64,000 nt of DNA from Glandiceps talaboti (GCF_964340395.1 NC_135558.1:16498271-16562270), one strand, 5' to 3'; positions 1 through 13,191 are shown, counted from the first letter of the stretch. Translations and numbers: made by a program. The notes: a model not told the origin generated them from the sequence alone.

Positions 1-26
1 TGTATGTATGTATGTATGTATGTCTA

Positions 27-73
<47 letters not shown>

Positions 74-150
74 GTCTGTCTGTCTCTCTGTCTCTCTGTC
101 TGTCTCTCTGTCTGTCTCTCTGTCTGTCTGTCTGTCCGTCTGTCTGTCAC
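1..150. repeat. TGTA/TCTG tetranucleotide microsatellite
   Basis: Short TGTA run passing into a long, slightly interrupted TCTG run (TCTC and TCCG variants). The long open frames here are low-complexity Cys/Leu/Ser/Val artefacts and are not genes. The unique spacer that follows (about 143-540) is duplicated near 4.1 kb. Confidence 0.95.
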
Positions 151-540
151 GCTCCCGCTCTCTATTTTCCTGTTTTTCATTTGCGGTAAGAAAAACACGT
201 TCATCACCTACATAACATAATAAATTTGTTCGTAATGATGTCATCGTGACTATCATATCCTGGTACACTAAACTAGGTTATCGGACATCAACTGGCCAGC
301 ATACCTGGTTTACTATAGCCACGTATAGTACATATTTTGTAATCATGGGGTCGCTGATGCTATAAGACGACATCGATTCAATGATGACCATAAAATGTCT
401 ACTCCTACCTTTTTGGAAAAAATATTCTCGTCTTTGTCATGCATATTGACGTTTTCTAGGCTTGAGGGCAAAGTGGTAAGCAATCAGTACAGATGACGTA
501 TTATTTGTTTCGGATATTTGTGGAAAAAAAAACCCACACC
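143..540. repeat. Left copy of ~400-bp segmental duplication
   Basis: The sequence after the microsatellite (CACGCTCCCGCTCTCT, then ATAATAAATTTGTTCGT, then CATGGGGTCGCTGATGC) recurs in direct orientation at about 4085-4480 with scattered substitutions and small indels. Weaker similarity continues between about 1010-1110 and 4460-4550. No coding capacity is evident. Confidence 0.8.
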
Positions 541-3500
541 CTTATATTATTATATAGTGTGGTAATAGGTTAATTAGACTATGACAGCATGGAAAAGTTG
601 CATCAGCTATCATTGTAGGGGCGCGGAAGATTGACTTAGCTAATCACCCCATATGAATATAGATGACGTGTAACAAAGTTTCGTTCAATGAATGAATTCT
701 AGAGTTGTTGGGTAAGGAGTGAAAAATAAATAAAGTAAGCTGAGAAGGAAATTATTCAAATACAGATACACTAAAACATGAAAGTGACAATAAGATATAC
801 AAATAATGAGCTGGGGTGGGGGGGGGGGTTAACAAGAATCTACGAAATTGTCGAAATATAAGCCTTAGGGTTGTTGTAAAATAACATCTTTAATGAAAAC
901 GTGTTGGTACAGACAAATGAAGTAAGTTCGCATACACCTGCTGGACGTGCTCGACCTTTACCTTACATTAGTCTCAGTTGTAGAATTAAGTTCACAGTTT
1001 GCAATGGTTTGGGAGAATGTCGACACCCTTAGTAGACTTATTCTCAATTTGTATTGGTTGATTTATTTAATTAACGGTGTGTCGTGGCAATGTAATTTTA
1101 TTATTCAGAGAGACTACGGTAAGGGTGAGGTTTTTTTTTTTTTTGTTTCTCATCTCCAATGGAAAAGTCAGGTGGGGCGGGCGGGCGAAATAAAAAAAAA
1201 GGGGGGCAAGAAAAAAAATCTGTATTTTTTCAGTTCTATTCTCTCTCCTTTCTGTCTTGTCAGTCTCTATACAACTTCTTTTCTCTTCTCTTTATTGAAT
1301 TCCTTGTTACAAGTCTCTTTCCTTCATTTTAGCAAGGTTGACAAGTCCTTAGAACAACTTTGTAAGAAGATGATTAAATACTTATCGTCCTGATGGGTGT
1401 ATATCTGTAGCCATGAACTATTGTATGATTTTATCAGGAGTACTAATACATTCGTCCTATTAATCAAAGTGGCATTGACATCGCTAACAATTTTTTCAAG
1501 TTATCCAATTTGAACTTCAGTGTGTAACTTTTTGAAACACTTACGTGAATTTTCATTTATATAAATCATTACTTCTATGAAACATTTTTCTTCAGTGTGA
1601 ACTTGTCAAAATAATCCACCAGATAACATGTAAACATTTCTAGAACTCAGAACTCCTTTGGGATTTACTGTTTAAAAGTAATTAAAAGAAATAACCTCGG
1701 AATTATGCATGTCATGGGTCATGAAACGCTATGGAGTCGATCATTTCCCCGATGATACAACTGATTTAAAGCTAAAAACTGGTCAAGAAATTAGGAATGC
1801 AGTATGACTTTTACCAATTTTAAGCATAATTTTGAAAATGATGGAAATATTCTGAGCTATCATTACATTGCAGCTAAATGTACTGCGCGACAGTATTAAT
1901 TTCGAGCCCTGTCCCTCATCAAACCTCAACGGCCTTAGACACATGCTGCTCTGATGTAACAAAGGGGGTGGGTGGGGGGGGGGGTAGACGGCAGTGTTCT
2001 GCCAAGGTTTCCAACAAGTGGGGACAAAGGCCCCTTGGTTGCAAAAAGTGGTGCCATTTGACAGGGAGTGGGGTCAATTATTATTGTCTATGAAATATTC
2101 ATATAAATTATCTCAGACCACTATAGAGATACTGTGGTCTGAGATATTCCATTACGTATAGACCATTACCTAACTACATAAAAAAAATTCCATTCATAAT
2201 AACAGTTCCCAGTAAGCTATTTTTGAAAATTGTGTACTACACATTACACCTTATAAAAAGAAGGCAATTAAGATTATGTAATTTTAAGTCATTTCTACAG
2301 AGTATATTATATATTGTTTAGAAAGATTGGACAGCCAGGTAGTCACAATTTTTAATCTGAATATCAATGAATAGCAGTGCTCAAATTCATAATTCCCTTT
2401 TTTCAGACAAGGACAAAGAACAACTTCAAAATAAGTCACAGTGAACATATGATTGAATAAAAACTTTGAGAAATCATAAACTTGTAACCACTTGTTTCAT
2501 TTTTAAAATTGTTAGTACACTGCTGTGTTTATCATTCCCTCTTCAAATTCATGACATTTTGAAGAAAAAAAAATCCCTGACTTTAAGAAGTACCAAATGT
2601 GAACGAAAAACTTACAAATAATAGTCAAACAAACTTTAAAATAATTTATTTTTTATTAATTAACCGTTACTGGCTGTGTATCATGATTTGGTCCTGCTAT
2701 ATCAAATGACAGCATAGTTACATACCGTAAACTTAACTTGATACGGAAAGCTGACATTAGGTGTCCTTGAAACTCAGAACTTGAATCTTTAACTAAAACT
2801 ATCAACAACGTCAAAGTTGGGATGCTCTGTAAATACCACATTAATTTTTTCTGATTTGCACAACAAGTTCGTTCTTCATGTCTGACCGGGCGCACATGCA
2901 TCGGCCGTCTATAGTGGCCATGCCAGTGATTACGCATTGATATTGATTCAGTGCCCAACATTCACATGTGTCACTGTCAACATCATGCAACAAGATCCCC
3001 TAACACAGCTTTTTCGGAATCAAAATACACATGTACTCATTTAATTTAACCCATCAACAAATGGAAATCACAACCGGTCCCATAAATTTGGTTTACTTAG
3101 GCTTCTGAGCTGTGGCAGATAGATGTTCCGCGTTCCAGTAGCAAGTTCAGTGTTCGCACACGTCAGTGAGTAGGTCAGAGGTCACGACAAAACATGTGAC
3201 GAGAGACGTCCATTTCGACGTCTCATCTACTCCCTCTAATGTTTCAATTTGTAGATAAAGTTGATCAAAGTTGATCTTTTTTGTGGCATTTTTATGTTAA
3301 CAATAGAACTGCGTGTTGTCACTGTATCTTATATGATGTCAACAAAACTTTCCCTTACGCAGTCAGTATACTTCTTGTGGGATTGACGTCGAGTCAGAGC
3401 CTGGCCTGGTCCGGCCGTGGACTTAGATAATTTTGATGTCTGCCGTAAAATGAATGCGCCAAAGCGACGCAAGGTGGGAAAATTATTGCGTCATTTGTAA

Positions 3501-3715
3501 TTTTAGGGGGCCAATGTCGCAAGGTCGTGGCCTCGGCAGAACTGGTCTAAGACGCCATGAGAAACCTTACAATTTTGCTGTGCTCAGGGGTCGGTCGGAA
3601 ATAAAAAAAACTTTTTTTTTCTGATGTCGGAGCTGCAAATCAGGGTCGGTCGGGAGATGAGAAACAGAAAAATAAAAAGGGCCGCCCTAACTAAGATGAC
3701 AAATAACGTATTTAC
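541..3715. other. Non-coding stretch, no gene supported
   Basis: Several short open frames (for example 947-1393 plus and 2656-2961 minus) show no conserved motif, no codon-like composition and no plausible splice context. A short hairpin lies at about 2110-2147 (ATCTCAGACCAC pairing with GTGGTCTGAGAT). At 3580-3690 there are GGTCGGTCGG-containing remnants of a repeat also seen near 8.55 kb. Upstream exons of the glucosidase gene could lie here but I could not find them. Confidence 0.5.
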
Positions 3716-3755
3716 TACCCACGGATGTTTAATTCACTGAATTCACTTTGTTTGT

Positions 3756-3780
3756 CTGACTGACTGACTGACTGACTGAC

Positions 3781-3827
<47 letters not shown>

Positions 3828-3836
3828 ATGTATGTA

Positions 3837-3867
<31 letters not shown>

Positions 3868-4000
3868 TCTGGCTGGCTGGGCTGGCGAGCTGGCTGGCTG
3901 AATGAATGTCTTTTTGTCTTTTTGTCCTTCTGTTCGTCCTCCCGCCCATCCGCTCACCAACCCGCTCGTCCACAGGTGTTGAATTCACTGCCTGTTTGTT

Positions 4001-4084
<84 letters not shown>

Positions 4085-4638
4085 ATTCACGCTCCCGCTC
4101 TCTGTTTTCTTGTCTTCATTTGTCGTAAGAAAACCGCGTTCATATCGCCTACATAACATAATAAATTTGTTCGTGATGATGTCATCGTGACTATCATATC
4201 CTGGTACACTAAGCTAGGTTATCGGACATTAACTGGCCTGCATACCTGTTTTACTAAAGCCACGTCAAATCTTCGTATAATACATACTTTGTAGAGTCAT
4301 GGGGTCGCTGATGCCATAAAACGACAGCGAATCGACTAAATAATGATGTCATTACAACTTCCTTTAATGTCCACCCATACCTTCTGAAAGGCTTGAAGGG
4401 ATACTCATGATAGTGGTCAAGTAATCAGTACGACTAACGTATTATTTGTTTCGGTTATCTGAGAATGCCGACACCCTTGTATAGTATTTATTTAGTTAGC
4501 AGGGTGTAGCAGTGTAATGTATTATTCAGATAATATTAACTCAGATAACAGATAACCTAAATTTACTACCCACAGATGTTGAATTCACTGTCTGTCTGTC
4601 TGTCTGTCTCTCTCTGTCTGTCTGTCTGTCTGTCTGTC

Positions 4639-4679
<41 letters not shown>

Positions 4680-4992
4680 GTCTGTCTGTCTGTCTGTCTG
4701 TCTGCCTATCTGTCCGTTCGTCCACCCCCACCCACCGCTTGCCCACATATGTTGAATTCACTGTCTGTCTGTCTGCCTATCTGTCTGTCTGTCTGTCCGT
4801 CTGTCTGTCTGTCTGTCTGTCTGTATGTATGTATGTATGTATGTATGTATGTATGTATGTATGTATGTATGTATGTATGTATGTCTGCCTGTCTGCCTGT
4901 CTGTCTGTCCGTTCCTCCACCCCCTCCCACCCGCTTGCTCGCAGATATTGAATTCACTCCGTCCGTCCGTCCGTCCATCTGTACGTCTGTCC

Positions 4993-5067
<75 letters not shown>

Positions 5068-5099
5068 CGTCCGTCCGTCCGTCCGTCCGTCCGTCCGCC

Positions 5100-5147
<48 letters not shown>

Positions 5148-5235
5148 CGTCCGTCCGTCCGTCCGTCCGTCCGTTCGTTCGTTTGTCTGTCTACCTGCCT
5201 GTCTGTCTACCTGCCTGCCTGTCTATTCGACATGT
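3756..5235. repeat. Composite array of microsatellite blocks with a shared spacer
   Basis: TCTG, TCCG, TGTA and GACT runs are interrupted five times by a conserved short spacer of the type CAGATGTTGAATTCACTG: near 3721, 3972, 4571, 4747 and 4942. Most blocks end in a cytosine-rich segment (GTCCACCCCCACCC type) just before the next spacer. It is therefore a higher-order array with microsatellites inside each unit. The second copy of the ~400-bp duplication (4085-4480) sits inside it. Confidence 0.85.
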
Positions 5236-5351
5236 GTCACCAATGACTGATAGACACAGATGTGGTAAACCCATGACAATAATGTATCATAGTACTCCGT
5301 ACTTTACCGTGCTTACTGGTATTGTAATCTACTGCTGTTGTATTTCTATAG

Positions 5352-7086
5352 GTATAACATCCATGCTGGAACATTTCCATGATATACATGTACAAGCAAT
5401 CTGGCTGAGTCCGATCTACGAGTCACCAATGGCTGATTTCGGCTACGACATCTCCAATTTCACCGCCATAGATCCTATTTTTGGTACCATGGAAGACTTT
5501 GATGAAATGATAATGGAAATGCACTCGATGGGTGAGATTACCTCAGACTTGTGTGTTGTTTGGATAATATAATTATGTTAGGGACGATCGCACAATTAAA
5601 TGTCACATAAGCTGCGTTCGTGTGTGTGTGTGGGAGGGGGGTGGTAGGGGGTCTGGCGTCAATGCAATTGCTGAACTTTACATTTTCAACACGGATTGTC
5701 GCTCTTCTAACTAAATTTCGACCGGTTCTGTATTTACTACTGAGATGACGATAGGTTGATAAGTTGTAATGTGATATACAGTGCTGCAGCACAACTCGAC
5801 ACATTACGACACGACACGACACAGCACAGCACAGCACAGCACAACACAACACAACACAATACAACACATCACAGCACTGTCAGCACAACACATTACAACA
5901 CAGCACAACACATCACAACACAACACAACACAACACAACACAACACAATGTAATACATTACAGTAAATGTAAAATAACAAACATTTATCCTTTTTTCTGT
6001 GTTATCATGGTGCGTATACTTTTCCCACATCTTTATTCACAAATCTCACTAACAGAAACTGAGAAAAGCTTATTTATTACAATACACATAAAATCAACTA
6101 CATCTCGTTGGTAATTAGTTACGACTGTAGTATGACTTGATAATATTCATAGGACACCACTCCAGGAAATGGAGATATTTTCCTAAAGTATGGCTTCTGA
6201 CTCTCTTTACACTTAATCAGTGGTTGAACATTGAATATTCACAACTGCTGTTTCACACTTAGTCTGTATTAAAGGTACGCCGTGACAGGTCGCTCTCACA
6301 CATCGGCCGGTGAGGGCGGAACGTCACGACGTAGCTTACAGTCTATTTCACACGGAAGTGTAGAGCATTTTGTACTCGTGAATATTCAATGTTCAACCAT
6401 TGAATAATGTATTTCTGCTATCTCCCATGATGCAATAGCCCATAGCATGTACACTAATTTTATTTCCCTTTTCTATGTGAAATACATAGAAGACTTGTTT
6501 AAGCAATACAAATATACAAAATGATAAAAAAAAAATTCAAACACATGGCCATGTCCTCTTACAACGATTGTTTGGTAGAAGTTACGTCAATGACTTCTGA
6601 CCTCTTTTCGTTTCTGAATAGATATCAAATTGATAATGGATTTCATACCAAATCATTCAAGTGACGAACACGAATGGTTCGAGAAGAGTCGAGTAGATAG
6701 GACTAACGAGTACGCTGACTACTATATGTGGTATGATCCCGAACCGACATGTTGGGATTCAATCAATAATACAATGCCTGAGGACGAGCGTGTATGCTTG
6801 CCGAATAATTGGGTATGTAGTAGCTGACGTTAGACTTTGCGTTTTCCCGCCAAAACTTCAGGACAGCCAGAACTTCATTGGAAAAGGATAAGTATGCACG
6901 CTTTCTTTGAACATACGTACGTATATGTTATAGCCAGCTTCCCCCCCCCCCTCCATTAGTCCATGGTTATACCGAGACCGTTCGTACATCGTTGAAGATA
7001 TCATGGTCTGGTCAAAGTTCACCTTTAATTTACTTTCCTACTAATAACAACTATCATCTTTGAATATTTAATATATATTTATATGC

Positions 7087-7161
<75 letters not shown>

Positions 7162-7238
7162 CCTACCTACCTACCTACCTACCTACCTACCTACCTACCT
7201 ACCTACCTACCTACCTACCTACCTACCTACCTACCTAC

Positions 7239-7317
<79 letters not shown>

Positions 7318-9336
7318 ATCTATATGTCCATCCACCTACCCATCCGTCCGTTCAATCCGTCAATCCACCCATCTACCCACCCACCCAACAATCCATCCAC
7401 CCATCCATTTGTTACTCTTTTCTTATCATCACAGGTTAGTGTTTTCAGTGGTTCGATGTGGGAATGGGAACCTCGTCGGCAACAATTTTACCTCCATCAA
7501 TTTTTGAAGAAGCAGCCAGACTTGAATTGGAGAAACCAAACAGTTCACGAAGAAATGATGGTAAGTTGTATTATTGCATCAGAGTGCATATAACTGCAAA
7601 CATAGAGAAACTGAAGATCTTATAATTTAAAGAGGAACTCCACTACAGAAAATAAAAAGGGATTGCCATTAATTTTGTATTTTGTGGAGAGTCATTTCAC
7701 GGTTTTAAAGCACATAATTAATTTTCGCTCGGTTGCCAGGAGTCATAAAAAATCGAAACTCTTCTTCACCTCTACTGTTCTTTCAGTGGAACATAACATG
7801 AATAGTCCACACTGAATATTCATGTCTATTTATTAAAGGGAAAACGCTCTTATGGGAGATATTCTATTCACTGCTCATGTAATGAACCTTCATGTCTGCT
7901 AAGCTAAGACTGTTCATCATTAGGACATGGCGTTCTACTGGAAGAACGATAGAAGTGATTAAGAAGTTTCAATTTGGTGTTGCTTGGTAACCGAGAGAAA
8001 CTATTAAAATATGAAATCATGAAATTGCTCTACACAACCCCAAGTTTATGAATTTCAAAATGCCTTTATTTCCTCGATTGGCGCTCCCCTTTAGCAAGGT
8101 ATACTACACTGTACTAAATAAAGGACGTCCATTTTAAATTTGGTTGGAAATTATCGGCAATTAATCTTCTCACAAACTTTCGCATAAATCAGGTCATATA
8201 TTGTTTTAGATATCCAAACACGCATGCAAAGTAAGGTGAAAGATGTGGCAAAGGTAAGGAAAAGGTTCGAAGACTTTGAAAATTTATGAAATTAAATGCT
8301 TTGCCTTTTTTCCAGGATGCTATGGAATTTTGGTTGAAGAAAGGTGTTGATGGTTTTCGTATTGATGCCATTAAACACCAGTATGAAGTAGAAGACGTTT
8401 ATCAAAACGAAACAGCCAATCCAGACTATGTACCCAGAGAGAATGAACAGCAGGTTTGAATATTGCAAATTATATTCAAATATTTTCACAAAATCTAAAA
8501 ATGTGTGATATTTGTTTAATTTTATGTTTATGTTTTATGTTTCTCATTAGTTTTTTTTATGGCAACTATGGGTCGGTCGGTCGATTAAAACATATTGAAG
8601 AAATAGAGCAAAAATCATCTTCTTCATGTTCCGCTGCCTCTCATTTTCCTTCTCTCTATCTTCTTTTCATTAGAAACTTGGTAACAAGCCCTTTCCTAGC
8701 TGAGGGTTGAAGTCTTCAACACTCATCTAGTGGTCAAGAGTGTTGCCCAAACTCCTCTCATTCAAACTATGCAAATGATCTATTTACTAATCACTTCTCT
8801 CTTCTAAACTATGCAAATGATATATTTACTAATCACATCTCTCTTCTAACCTATGCAAATGATCTATTTACTATTCACCTCTCTTTTAACCTATGCAAAT
8901 GATCTATTTATTATTCACATCTCTCTTATAACATATGCAAATGATCTATTTGCTATTCACACATCTCTTTTAAACTATGCAAATGACCTATTTATTATTC
9001 ACATCTCTCTTTTAACCTATGCAAATGATTTTACTATTCACCTCTCTTTCTCTTATAACCTATATGCAAATGATCTATTTACTATTCATTCTTCACCAGG
9101 CTCAGTACTACAGTTTAATTCATAACCTAACGACTGAGCTACCAGAAATCCACGACGACTTAAGGAGATGGAGAAGAGAATTACTTGATAAATACAGTGA
9201 AGACGGCCAGTACAGGTAAGACAATGTATTGCTAATGAGTACTGATAAGCAATCAACCCTTCTTCAAAGTGGCAATAACTTTAATTTAGTGAGTCTAGTT
9301 AACATAAACAGTTTTGCAAAAGTTAATCTTACATTG

Positions 9337-9426
<90 letters not shown>

Positions 9427-11044
9427 GTAAAACATATGATCGTTGTTGATGGCTACACGATTATCACCCTACCTGTACCTGATTACAGCGCCCTCAACGA
9501 TTGTATATCTCACTCTCCTTAAAACCCATTTTCAATTGATTCATTCATTGATTAATTGATTGATTAACTAATTGATTGATTGATTGATTGTGTTTGTATA
9601 CGTTTTAGTGGTTGACCTTTCAGCTGGATATTCGCCAGTAAAAGTGTGTGCGCATGCGTAAATATATGGTTTATACAACAATAACGGTGTTTTTACATGT
9701 AAAGTTTTCATGAACTGTAAACAGAACATTGATGATGACGTTTGCTATGTCAAATTATCTATGCTGCCATACAAAAGATTGTGTGCTATGATTTTGAATA
9801 GATTCGAGGGTATTTATTACCTTAGACCGTATTCTATTATATACTGTTGGTATTGCTCATCAGTTTATAATAAACCTACACAGTGAAAATAAACCTTCCA
9901 TCTTAAGCTTGCCTATTTCATAAAGGATAGCAAAGAGAGTGTTTAGTGAAGTTTATTGTTGATTACTATGATAGAGATAGATTAGAATGAGCTTTTGTTT
10001 CTTATAAATTAATTTTTACTCGTAGGTTTATGGTAACAGAGGCTTACAGTCCACCCCATGTACTCATTGACTACTATGGTACAGAGGAAGAGCCAGAAGC
10101 GGACTTCCCTTACAACTTTGAATTAATTGAGTTGAAGAAAGACAATCTAAACGGTACAACAATATACAATATGGTCGAGTTGTGGCTTAGTCATGTACCA
10201 GAGGGAAGATGGCCTAACTTTGTGGTGGGTTCATATATGTCTCTGGTTGTGTATTACCTTGCGAAACTTGTGTTTATTTATGTTTATGTTTATGTGTGTG
10301 TGCGTGCGTGCCTGCCTGCATGCGCATGTACTAGTATGTATGTATGTATTTATGTATGTATGTATGTATGTATGTATGTATGTATGTATGTATGTATGTA
10401 TACGTATGTTTAAATTTGTATGTATGTATGTATGTATGTATGTATGTATGTATGTATGTATGTATGTATGTATGTATGTATGTATGTATGCATGTATGTA
10501 TGTATGTATACGTATGTATGTATACGTATGTATGTATGTATGTATGTATGTATGTATGTATGTATGTATGTATGTATGTATGCACGTCTGCCAAGGAGGG
10601 CATGTGGGAAACTAAACACTGCGAAAAATGACGACAAATAACGTACGAAGGTGACGGAGTACGAGGAATGGAAATGTCGGAACCCCTGTCGTTATAAAGA
10701 CGTAACATAAAGCTATCTTATCCATTTATTATCTTCAGCTTGGTAACCATGACAACTGGCGTATTGCTGACCGTATTGGTTTCCCCTACAAACGAACCAT
10801 GAACGTCATGTTATTAACGTTACCCGGCACACCAACCACGTACTATGGAGAAGAGATTGGTATGAATAATATCTATGTTTCCTATAATGACACTCAAGAC
10901 CCTTTTGCAAAGGATAATCCGGTGAGTGTATATATAGATGTGTGTGTATGTATGTATGTATGTATGTATGTATGTATGTATGTATGTATGTATGTATGTA
11001 TGTATGTATGTATGTATGTATGTATGTGTGTGTATGTGTGTGTG

Positions 11045-11125
<81 letters not shown>

Positions 11126-11956
11126 ATGATGTACATGAAGGGTTACAGACCATTTTTTGATTCTTGTCAAAGTCTGCGAGTCATTAACGGATAATTGACA
11201 TGATGAAAATTGCACAGGCCTTGTACATGACTACGGACAATTTAGATAGGACGTATGAATGGCATGTTTTGGTGCAAAGTAAGAAAACGTGAAAAGGTAT
11301 GGCAGACTAAAGTATAAGTTGTACGCCATCGCATTTACATTGATTCATATATACTATCTTGACAATTTATTCGTTTTCAGTGTTGCTGGGAAGAATACTC
11401 ACGTGACCCTGAACGGTCTCCAATGCAGTGGACACCTGACCCACCGTCTGCCGGGTTTAGTGACACTAATAACACTTGGCTGCCGGTGAATGAAAGTTAC
11501 CAACTCGGTATTAACGTACAGGTAGGAAGTCCATACATATATCCTACGAGTTTTAGGATCGTTGGGTGGCATCTCAGTGACTGTGATGGAATAGATTGAG
11601 CTGCATACGCGACAGAATTAAAACGACTTAGCATGAAGTGTTGGTGGTTTGTTAAAAGTTGATTTTTACAAGAGCATTATAATGTAGACATTTTTTCTAA
11701 TTCATAACAAAGCAATACGTCATCTGTCTATAATTGTGAAGTATAAATAGTATAAGTGTACAGTTATCTTGAGATACTTGTGACGCCTGCAGGCTATAGA
11801 AACATTATGGCCAAGGTTTAGGTTTTTAAAGATGTATGTATGTATGTACGTACGTATGTATGTATGTATGTATGTATGTATGTATGTATGTATGTATGTA
11901 TGTATGTATGTATGTATGTATGTATGTATGTATGTATGTATGTATGCATGCATGTA

Positions 11957-11993
<37 letters not shown>

Positions 11994-12198
11994 ATGTATG
12001 TATGTATGTGTGTGTGTGTGTGTGTATGTGTATGTATGTATGTATGTATGTATGTATGTATGTATGTATGTATGTACGTACGTAGGTACGTACGTACGTA
12101 CGTACGTACGTACGTATGTATGTATGTATGTATGTATGTATGTACGTTCGTACGTACGTACGTATATATGTATATGTATGTCGTTTGTTTGTCTGTCA

Positions 12199-12230
<32 letters not shown>

Positions 12231-13191
12231 TTCTGTCTGACAGTCTGCATGCCTGTCTGACTGTCTCTCTGCCTATCTCATATCTCTGTCGGTTTAGCAA
12301 CGAAATATGTCACAGGAACTTTTGTGGATTTTGTAGAAAGATATCACCAGGGCAAGTCAGACGTGGATTATTAAAGTTGAGGGCGTGATACATGACTTGT
12401 TGAAACAAAGATCAGTTTTATTAAAGTTAAACAATTTTTGAGTCGGTGCTACCACCATACATGATAAAAAATATAAATGTAATAACAAGTGTTATGTGTT
12501 CGAACAGACGTGTTGATAAAACAACATATCAGTCAATCAAGTAACTGTTCTTCATTCATAATTTACTCTTGCTTCTGATGTATTTTCATATTCGCTGAAT
12601 ATTAATAAGCTTATCAAAGTGAACGGTAGACTGACAGATCAGCCGTTGTGGGCGCTGTTTAATCTCCATTTCTTCTAAGAACGGGCTGATAAGCCAAGAC
12701 CGATGACGTAATTAGAGTCTACATGAACAGTTTTGATTATTTTTTTTCATTTCTCTCAGGAACAGCAAAGTAGTGAAGACAAGCAATCAATCATGTCCTT
12801 GTATCTCCTACTGGCCACGGAGCGTCAGAAACACCCAGCTCTACAGCAAGGCACTCTTCGCTATGGCATTGTTGACGACAAAATATTCTCGTTCGTCCGT
12901 GAGATAGATGACCATCCCAGTTTCCTGATCACCATAAATGTGGGGAGTAGAAGCTCCTTAGAAAACTATCATCGTCATGTTGATGACATTCCTGAATTTG
13001 GAACTATCACCATCAGTAGTACCATGCAGCATAACGGAAAACGAGTGAATCTAGAAGCGTTGACAGTTGCACCGACAGAGGCGCTCGTCATTCAACTAGA
13101 TCCGCTACCTGTTGCTGCTGGCATGGTAACGAAACCAATGCTGTGGTCAATCGTCGTTTCTGTGTTTGTACTACTGAAAATTGTGGCGTAA
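5352..13191 (+). CDS. Alpha-glucosidase / rBAT-like GH13 protein (3' nine exons)
   Basis: Exons at 5352-5531, 6622-6812, 7435-7560, 8316-8453, 9100-9215, 10026-10224, 10739-10921, 11381-11521 and 12760-13191 join in frame to 567 residues plus stop. The N-terminal exon or exons, with the usual YQIYPRSF start of the barrel, were not found and may lie left of the window. GH13 signposts are present in order: [43 protein letters not shown] with the nucleophile Asp (codon 8364-8366), RFMVTEAY with the acid/base Glu (10039-10041), LGNHDN with the third Asp (10751-10753), and [15 protein letters not shown]. Regions such as SPMQW and AGFS..NTWLPV match insect maltases and vertebrate SLC3A1/rBAT. The intact triad argues for an active hydrolase, not a transporter subunit alone. 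A hydrophobic segment ends the protein, suggesting a GPI anchor or membrane tail. An AATAAA signal lies at 13298-13303. Expected role: extracellular or brush-border hydrolysis of alpha-glucosides (inference). Confidence 0.94.
5795..5958. repeat. CACAA/CACGA/CAGCA pentanucleotide microsatellite
   Basis: Imperfect pentanucleotide array in an intron of the glucosidase gene. It is one of only two clear intronic arrays whose sense strand is CA-rich and not GT-rich. Confidence 0.9.
6221..6399. mobile_element. Short inverted-repeat element (MITE-like)
   Basis: Perfect 22-nt terminal inverted repeats: 6221-6242 (TGGTTGAACATTGAATATTC plus AC) pairs with 6378-6399. The 179-bp element has no coding capacity and lies in an intron of the glucosidase gene. 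No target-site duplication was recognised. Confidence 0.75.
7083..7320. repeat. TATC/TACC tetranucleotide microsatellite
   Basis: A TATC run, a TACC run and a second TATC run, followed by degenerate CCATCCAC sequence up to the acceptor of the exon at 7435. Confidence 0.95.
7629..8092. mobile_element. Non-autonomous inverted-repeat element, copy 1
   Basis: Begins AAAGAGGAACTCCAC and ends with the imperfect inverse GGCGCTCCCCTTT; the inner parts GAAAATAAA and TGCCTTTATTTCC also pair. A related element of similar length and ends lies at about 57477-57894. It has no open frame and sits in a glucosidase intron. Confidence 0.6.
8760..9075. repeat. ~42-bp tandem repeat carrying ATGCAAAT octamers
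   Basis: Eight tandem units of roughly 42 bp. Each contains TATGCAAATGA and usually CTATTTACTATTCACATCTC. The array ends about 25 bp before the acceptor of the exon at 9100. ATGCAAAT is the classical POU-domain octamer. The open frames across it are repeat translations and not genes. Confidence 0.9.
9336..9422. repeat. AT dinucleotide microsatellite
   Basis: Nearly uninterrupted TA repeats in a glucosidase intron. Confidence 0.95.
10275..10585. repeat. TGTA tetranucleotide microsatellite
   Basis: Long TGTA array with ACGTA and TGCA interruptions. It starts about 50 bp after the donor at 10225, and its sense strand is GU-rich. Confidence 0.95.
10936..11126. repeat. TGTA then TG/TA microsatellite
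   Basis: TGTA array, then a short TA run and a long TG run, beginning about 15 bp after the donor at 10922 of the glucosidase gene. Confidence 0.95.
11833..12245. repeat. Compound TGTA/TG/TACG/TCTG microsatellite
   Basis: Sequential TGTA, TG, TGTA, self-complementary TACG and TCTG blocks in the last intron of the glucosidase gene. The TACG blocks can fold on themselves. Confidence 0.95.

Noticed and set aside
947-1393. 148-codon plus-strand open frame
   Set aside because: Poly-T and poly-A interruptions, no motif, and partial similarity to the duplicated non-coding spacer at 4.46-4.55 kb.
2656-2961. 101-codon minus-strand open frame
   Set aside because: No recognisable domain, and no matching exon structure nearby.
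10193-10708. Long Cys/Met/Tyr/Val or His/Ile/Thr open frames (here and at 4.7-5.25, 11.7-12.3, 33.7-34.5, 61.3-61.9 kb)
   Set aside because: They are six-frame translations of TGTA/TCTG/ACAT microsatellites, which lack stops; no gene.
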